Program-made: the position numbers and the translations under genes
In this document: positions 57,977-64,000 of the stretch, piece after piece
Numbering within the stretch: position 1 is the stretch's first letter
Layout: each line of letters opens with the position of its first letter
Assembly (NCBI GenBank): GCA_037447655.1
Contig: JBBHKE010002064.1
Coordinates: 124,001 to 188,000, forward strand
Direction: 5' to 3'
DNA: 64,000 nucleotides
Source of the DNA: Zygnema cylindricum
Lineage: Eukaryota; Streptophyta; Zygnematophyceae; Zygnematales; Zygnemataceae
The notes under the pieces: generated by a model
What the model saw: only the letters and a program-made list of their open reading frames with translations
Told to the model about the DNA's origin: nothing
Database searches by the model: none

Positions 57977-58792
57977 TGTTGGTTTTGGAAACCTTTAGTC
58001 CTCTCTATATTTCGTTTGTGAGAAAGAGATTCTAGACTTAGTCGGTTTTGTGTACAAACTGAGTCGACGTAGACAAAATTTGGTGTGGTATGTACCTCGA
58101 AAGGGAGTTCACAGATTCGGTACACTCCATGTACACGTGTCGGTCCTTGGGGAAGTGAAGCTTGGTTAAGCTGGTTGACAAAGTACATATTTACTTGAGG
58201 GACCAAATTTACACGTGGAGGTTCATCTTCGGTGATGAATGAATGCGCGGATGGCGGACGGAGTTCGCTGTCATATTTGGAAGAGAAATATTGACCGAGC
58301 TGTCATTTTAGTAGACGAACTTTGACTGCGTGCTTTAGCGGCGGCTAGGGTTAAAGATTGATGTAAATTCTCATATTGTAGACGGCGGGGTTAAGTTTGA
58401 TTACTGTTGAAGTGTACCGGCAGACCACGGTAATTGTGGTATGGTGTAGATAAGCTCGAGGTTCACTTTGTATATGTTGGACTTAGAATATATTAGAGTA
58501 AGGAATTCAATGTATGGAAAACTGCAAAGCAGTTTTTGTGCACTTTTTGAGTTGCAAGATCATTGTGATATTTGGGCAAAATCTTGTGAAACTCAACATG
58601 TGGTTTCCTTGTTATACTTTTACATTGTGGCAAATTTGCAAATTTAGTGTGCGTCTGGTTTGTTTGGGGCTTCATTATGAAGTTCGTCTTTTTGTGGTCT
58701 CGTGAGAGTTTCCTCTTTTGTAATCTCAATATTATGGCAACTGCTGGTGTTTCTTCTTCTTCCTCTGGGTCACCGATTGCCTCAAGTCAACA
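57977..58792 (+). repeat. 5' LTR of G
   Basis: It starts TGTTGGTTTTGG where F gag stops and ends GTCAACA before a primer-site-like GATCACGGGCCCACC (four mismatches to the A1 site). An ATG at 58734 opens MATAGVSSSSSSGS and reads across the LTR end. I find no tRNA-like module and no five-GTAC array. Confidence 0.7.
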
Positions 58793-61700
58793 GATCACGG
58801 GCCCACCCTCATAGATCTTGGTGTTTAATGGACAAAAATATTTATATTGGGCAGATTTGACTAAGTCTTACCTTAAGCAAGTGAGATTGTATGATGTGAT
58901 TTCCGGTGTTCTTCCGGATACGGATCCAGATTTTGAAAAGAAAAATGAGGATGCATTGCATGATTCTTAAATTACCCTTGTCCAAAGATTTGAACATGAC
59001 ATCTATGAATATCTCTAAAGCATCGATATATGGAAGGCATTGGGGGAGTTTTATGTTCTAGCTAGTGAGCAAAATGAGGTTCTAACTGCTGGGAAAATTT
59101 GAGATTATAATTATTTCGGGGGTGATATGAACTCCTATTGTAATGGCTTGAAGCTTTTTTTTCAAAAAATGCATGTTCCGAGGGGAATTTTCTTCCCTAT
59201 CATCAAGCTATGATTCTACTGAAAGGGCTTCTTACTGAATATAAAGGAGCCGCGGAATAATTAAAAAGGTTAGAGAAGGCTAGATGGAATATAACTGTAG
59301 TTGGAGCTTACATTCTAGAGGAAGAGGCAACTGAGATAACATTGAATGGTGGAAAATCAGTGGTAGCGTACAATGCTCAGACATTTAGGCCCCCTGGATT
59401 TTCCAAAAATAGGAACTTCACCCCTAATCCTAATTATAAACAATATGATAAGTGTGTCTATTGATTCGGTCAAGGTCATGTTTTCCGGCTGTGCCCGGCA
59501 TTTTTAAAAGCGTGTGAGACTAAAATTTACTGTGTGCGATGGAAGGTGTGATCGAGGGAACCACCATCAAATGGGTCGGCTTTAAAACTATCGGTGAAAA
59601 ATGCGGCGTTCCTTGCATTTGATGAGACGCCACAAGATGAACAGTTGGGGGAAAAAGATGATGTGGTCAGATTTCCGCGATCAAAAGACGATGAGTTCTT
59701 TGCCCATGCAAAAGATCTCATGGAGGGGCCTCAAGAGAATGGATGGATTATGGACTCCGGGTGCTCTTCCCACATGTGCGGCAACCGAGCTTACTTCAAA
59801 ACCCTTACTCCGATTCCAGCTAGTCAAATTTATTACGTGGATGACGGCGGTGTGGAGGTTATGGCAAAGGGAAGCGTGGAGTTAGGATGTGATATCAATG
59901 GTCAGATTGTAAAGAGAAACCTACATGATGTTATTTATATTCCAAAATTTAAGGAAAAATTGTTTTCCATTTCGGTGGCTGAAATGAAAAGATTTGAAAT
60001 TTTGCAAAAGAATGGAAAAAAGGTACTAAGCAAAGTTGGGAGAGTAGCCTTGGTAGGAACTAGAGGCCGAAACATTTTGTACCGGGTGGACTTGGCTAAT
60101 GAAATTGACTTTGCATACTTAAGTGTCATTCCGGAAAATGTTTTGTGGCATAAGAGGCTCGACCATGTTCATCATGAGAAACTTGATAAAATGGTGAAAC
60201 AAAATATCATAGATGGTGTAAAGTTTAGACAAAAAGAGTCTCATGTATTTGATGGTTGTGCTTTGGGGAAGCTTATAAATTTACCTCGACCCAGGAATAA
60301 GTGCCACAATTTTTGCAAATTATTCATTCGGACGTGCGGGGACCGTCAAAAGTCCCTTCCCTAAGTGGCAGCCGGTTTCTAGTTACTCTTACGAATGAAT
60401 TCTCGCGGTACAGCGGAGTTTAGTTCATAAAAGAGAAGAGTGAAGTGTTCACTCACTTCAAGCATTTCCGGACGTGGGCGGAAAAGCTTCACGAGAAGCC
60501 AATTCTCTCTCTTCGATCAAACAACGGGGGAGAATGTATTTCGAATGTATTCTCACACTATTTAAGGGAATACGATATCTCTCGTAAATTTACAGTTCTT
60601 TATAATCCGGAGCAAAACAGGGTATCCGAAAGACTTAACCGGACTTTAACGGAGAGTGCAAAATCTATGATGTTAGATAAAAGAATAGATTTTAAATTTT
60701 AGGGTGAGCCTTTCTCTTATGCATCTTATACTAGGAAAAGAATAGAAACTAAGGCTCTAAAAGGGAAGACACCCTATAAAATGTGGACCGGAAAGAAACC
60801 CAATGTAAGTCACTTTTGGGTTTTTGGTAGCAAATGTTTTATTTTGGATAATCTTCCTATTTCTAAGCTTCATCCAAAATCTGTTCCGAGAATTTTTATG
60901 GGCTATGATGATGAGTCAGTAGGCTATAGAATTTATAATCCAGATAGGAAAACTCTTCACGTTGCTAGGAATATTCAAGTTAAGGAAGAAAGTCAATCGG
61001 TTGATGTTTTTGGCATGATAGATTTTGAGAAAAATGCCAAAAATCAAGAATATGTAAATTTTGAAAATGTTCCTCTTTCCTATTTCACAAGTCCTTTCTC
61101 TATTCCTACTTCGGTATTTTCGGTCATTTAACCTGTACAGCAAGCTCCTCCTCCTCCTCCTCCTCCTCCTCCTCGACGGCAATGTACGGATCCAACAGTT
61201 CCAGCCTCAGACTTTCCGAGGAAAAATAAGGCAAAGCAGCAGGCTGCGAGGTGAACCGGTGGAAGATGCTCTATTTTCTACCACCACAATGGAGCCGGTC
61301 ACCAAACAAGAAGATTTTTCAGCCCCGGAAAAGGATCAACGGATCTCCGCAGCGAATGGTGAAATGCGATCAATAATGGAAGCTCAAACTTGGGAGATTG
61401 TGGAGCTTTCGCCAGATCGAAAGGCCATCGGTTGTGAGTGGGTCTTCAAAGTAAAGCTAAATCCCGATGATTCTATTGAAATATATAAGGCCAGGCTTGT
61501 TGCAAAGGGGTATAGTCAGAAGGAGGGAATTGACTATGAAGAGACTTTCTCTCCACTTGTCCGATTTCCAACTGTTAGAATTCTTTTGTCTTTAACAACC
61601 ATTGAGGATATGGAATTACATCAAATGGATGTTAAGACAACTTTCTTGCATAGAGATTTAAAGGAAGTGATCTATATGAAGCAACCAGAAATGTATGCAA

Positions 61701-62149
61701 AGACCGGAAAAGAAAATCTTGTCTGTAAACTATTAAAATCTTTGTACGGTCTGAAGCAGGCTCCACGTCAATGGAATCTGAAACTAGATGAGTTTTTAAC
61801 TGGTCTCGGTTTCGTGAGGATTAGTTCACATAGCTCTTTCTATATTATAGAAGGGGAAGATAGGATTATTTACATTGCTCTGTATGTAGATGATTTGCTG
61901 CTACTGAGTAATTCATTAAATGAGATTAACAAAATAAAGGCAGCCTTGAATTCGAGATATGAGATGAAAGATTAAGGGGAGGCAAAGTAAATTCTCGCGA
62001 TTCAAGTAGAAAAGGATAGAGATAGGAGAACAATCTATCTAACACAGCGGGAAGCGATTGGGAATATGCTTGAGAAGTTTGGCATGGCAGAGGCAAAGGG
62101 AATTGCCACTCCCATGGAATTCAAGCAAAAGGTGGAAGGCATGGAGACC
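58734..62149 (+). pseudogene. G gag-pol, broken
   Basis: Gag (58734-59590) has many stops, one inside the zinc knuckle (CVY-stop-FGQGHVFRLC, about 59455-59500). Protease WIMDSGCSSHMC (about 59744-59779) is intact. The integrase zinc region reads LWHKRLDHVH (Gly to Asp), and the second catalytic Asp is Asn (RSNNGGE, about 60519). RT (61180-61975) keeps MDVKTTF and LYVDDLLLLS. A stop follows at 61973, and the copy ends in the RNase H connection at 62149, joined to LTR sequence. A (CTC)n microsatellite lies at 61144-61174. Confidence 0.82.
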
Positions 62150-62652
62150 GAGAAATATTGACCGAGCTATCATTTCAGCAGACAAACTTTGACTGCGTAC
62201 TTTAGCGTGGGCTAGGGTTAAGGATTGATGTAAATACTTGTACGCTAGACGACAGGGTTTAGTTTGATTAATGTTTAAGTGTACCGGCAGAGCAAAGTAA
62301 TTTTTGTACGGTGTAGATCAGTTGTAGGTTCACTTTGTATATGTTGGACTTAGAATATTTTAGAGTAAGGAATTCATTGTATAGAAAAACTGCGAAAAAG
62401 TTTTTGTGCACTTTTTGAAATGCAAGATCATTGTGATCTTTTGGCAGAACATTGTGAAATTCTGCATGTGGTTTTTTTGTTATAGTGAATATACTGTGGC
62501 AAATGTGCATACCTAGTGTGTGTCTCGTTTGCTTGGGGCTTCATTGTGAAGTCGGTCTTTTTGTGGTTTTTGTGAGAGTTTCCTCTTTTGTAATCTGAAT
62601 ATTATGGCAACTGCTGGTGCTTTTTCTTCTTCCTCTGGGTCTCAAGTCAACA
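62150..62652 (+). repeat. truncated LTR of G
   Basis: It matches 58284 to the end of the 5' LTR, so the first 300 bp of the LTR and the RNase H end of pol have been deleted together. It ends GTCAACA like the 5' LTR. Confidence 0.75.
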
Positions 62653-62931
62653 ATGTCCACACAAAGAGCTTACCAATATTAGTGTGTTTTTCATGAGCAA
62701 CTTTTTAACCGGGTCTGATAATTCTTCTACGTCCATGACGTGTCAACTATCCTTGTTTTCGGTGTTTTCCACAATAGTTCCATGCATTTTGCCCTTCTCC
62801 AATTGGTAAACGTGCCTTTTGTTACTTGCAAGGCACCAAATTTCTTTGCCTCACTTACACCTCTTGTGGCTTCGCTAGCCTTCTCGACCTTGTCGATTCC
62901 AATTTAGTCCAAAAAGGACTCTCTCATCGCT
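62653..62931 (-). other. unassigned spacer, possibly Copia-derived
   Basis: Minus-strand frames give phrases such as DVEELSDPVKKLLMKN that look protein-like, but no family is recognised. It ends at a TCC-repeat where the duplicated RT begins. Confidence 0.3.
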
Positions 62932-63884
62932 CTCTCCTCCTCCTCCTCCTCGACGGCAATGTACGGATCCAACAGTTCCAGCCTCAGACTTTCCGAGGAA
63001 AAATAAGGCAAAGCAGCAGGCTGCGAGGTGAACCGGTGGAAGATGCTCTATTTTCTACCACCACAATGGAGCCGGTCACCAAACAAGAAGATTTTTCAGC
63101 CCCGGAAAAGGATCAACGGATCTCCGCAGCGAATGGTGAAATGCGATCAATAATGGAAGCTCAAACTTGGGAGATTGTGGAGCTTTCGCCAGATCGAAAG
63201 GCCATCGGTTGTGAGTGGGTCTTCAAAGTAAAGCTAAATCCCGATGATTCTATTGAAATATATAAGGCCAGGCTTGTTGCAAAGGGGTATAGTCAGAAGG
63301 AGGGAATTGACTATGAAGAGACTTTCTCTCCACTTGTCCGATTTCCAACTGTTAGAATTCTTTTGTCTTTAACAACCATTGAGGATATGGAATTACATCA
63401 AATGGATGTTAAGACAACTTTCTTGCATAGAGATTTAAAGGAAGTGATCTATATGAAGCAACCAGAAATGTATGCAAAGACCGGAAAAGAAAATCTTGTC
63501 TGTAAACTATTAAAATCTTTGTAGCGTCTGAACGAGGCTCCACGTCAATGGAATCTGAAACTAGATGAGTTTTGAACTGGTCTCGGAATTGTGAGGATTA
63601 GTTCAAATCACTCAATCTATGTTATGGAAGAGGAAGATGGGATTAATTACATTGCTGTGTATGTAGATGAGTTGCTGCTATTGAGTAAGTAATTAAATGA
63701 GATTAACAAAATAAAGGCAGTCTTGGGTTCGAGATTTGAGATGAAAGATTTAGGGGAGGCAAAGTATATTCTTGCAATTCAGGTAGAAAGGGATAGAGAT
63801 AGGAGAATAATCTATCTAACATAGCGGGAAGCGATTGGGAATATGGTTGAGAAGTTTCGCATGGCAGAAGCAAAGGGAAGTGCT
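62932..63884 (+). pseudogene. second partial RT copy of G
   Basis: From the (CTC)n tract to about 63522 it appears identical to 61160-61745; beyond that it differs at roughly one base in ten. Stops occur near 63575 and 63692, YVDD is YVDE, and the copy ends in the RNase H connection at 63884 against minus-strand gag. It has no LTR of its own. Confidence 0.8.
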
Positions 63885-64000
63885 CCTCGGCCTTGTAAAT
63901 GTGAAGATGAGGGGTGGCCAAAGCTTGAGTGAGGTGCCTCAGGTTGAAGTTCTTGGCAGCCATGTTTACATCCTCCCATATTTGAGTATCGTTCACCCCG
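63885..64000 (-). pseudogene. Copia gag fragment, minus strand, cut by window end
   Basis: The minus strand encodes NDTQIWEDVNMAAKNF and LRHLTQALATPHLHIY, the Gag helical region just upstream of the part retained in F at 57976. It is probably the N-terminal side of F gag, separated by G with loss of about 75 codons. A separate element of the same family is possible. Confidence 0.6.

Larger units (their letters stand above)
57977..63884 (+). mobile_element. Copia element G, rearranged, inside F gag
   Basis: A diverged Copia family with a 5' LTR (57977-58792), gag-pol to the start of RNase H (62149), a truncated LTR (62150-62652), an unassigned spacer and a second partial RT copy (62932-63884). 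Gag sequence of the minus strand resumes at 63885. Neither end shows a target duplication, and about 75 codons of F gag are missing, so deletion and duplication followed the insertion. Confidence 0.7.
35433..64000 (-). mobile_element. host Copia element F (minus strand), oldest layer of the nest
   Basis: Minus-strand Copia pieces lie in the order expected of a single element: gag to protease (57976-56956), integrase to RT (50509-49137), RT C-part (36336-35740) and an LTR end (35718-35433). The gaps between them are exactly the elements B1 and C, and the reading frame resumes across each. The gag N-part at 64000-63885 may be its continuation beyond element G. RNase H and most of the 3' LTR are deleted. 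Confidence 0.75.

Noticed and set aside
35433-64000. A host gene inside the Copia nest
   Set aside because: Nearly every long open frame in this stretch is accounted for by gag-pol, LTR sequence or their shadows; the one unassigned piece (62653-62931) shows no recognisable gene.

Overview
The window is repeat-dominated eukaryotic nuclear DNA with no recognisable host gene. It holds Ty1/Copia LTR retrotransposons of several families, miniature DNA transposons (MITEs) of Harbinger-like, mariner-like and hAT-like type, and one pogo-like transposase remnant. A spliceosomal intron, Copia gag-pol genes and the MITE types all indicate a eukaryote. The Copia primer binding site matches the anticodon arm of a plant-type initiator tRNA-Met, which hints at the green lineage (plant or alga), but I cannot name the organism.

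Layout. 1-1263: pogo-like transposase remnant with one intron. 1264-26129: MITE territory, including nested DNA elements, a minisatellite, a perfect 57-bp palindrome and, at 7981-11025, a hAT-like element carrying two oppositely oriented LTRs of Copia family D. 26130-32579: Copia A1, the only element with one uninterrupted gag-pol frame (1452 codons). 32580-35432: MITE relics and an LTR fragment (family E). 35433-64000: a nest built in an old minus-strand Copia (F). F is interrupted by element C (36337-49136), which is itself interrupted by A2 (38914-45364); by B1 (50510-56955); and by a rearranged element G (57977-63884). A2 and B1 have perfect 5-bp target duplications; that of C has one mismatch.

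The signals of most interest lie in the LTRs. (1) Families A-E carry, in antisense orientation near the LTR start, a tRNA-like module with A-box-like and B-box motifs, usually followed by a T-run like a Pol III terminator. (2) Families A-D carry five GTAC cores at identical offsets (0/11/20/34/44). (3) The transcribed leader holds a row of small hairpins with G-rich loops that differ between families by compensatory changes. (4) The Gag start codon lies inside the LTR, and the primer binding site is itself translated. Together these suggest a Copia lineage with composite LTRs: a putative antisense Pol III unit, a fixed GTAC promoter array, a structured leader and an LTR-encoded Gag N-terminus.

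Apart from A1, every gag-pol copy is broken. A1 has a His where its relatives have the fourth RNase H Asp, and it has no target duplication. All of this comes from reading the sequence by eye; no alignment, fold or database search was run.
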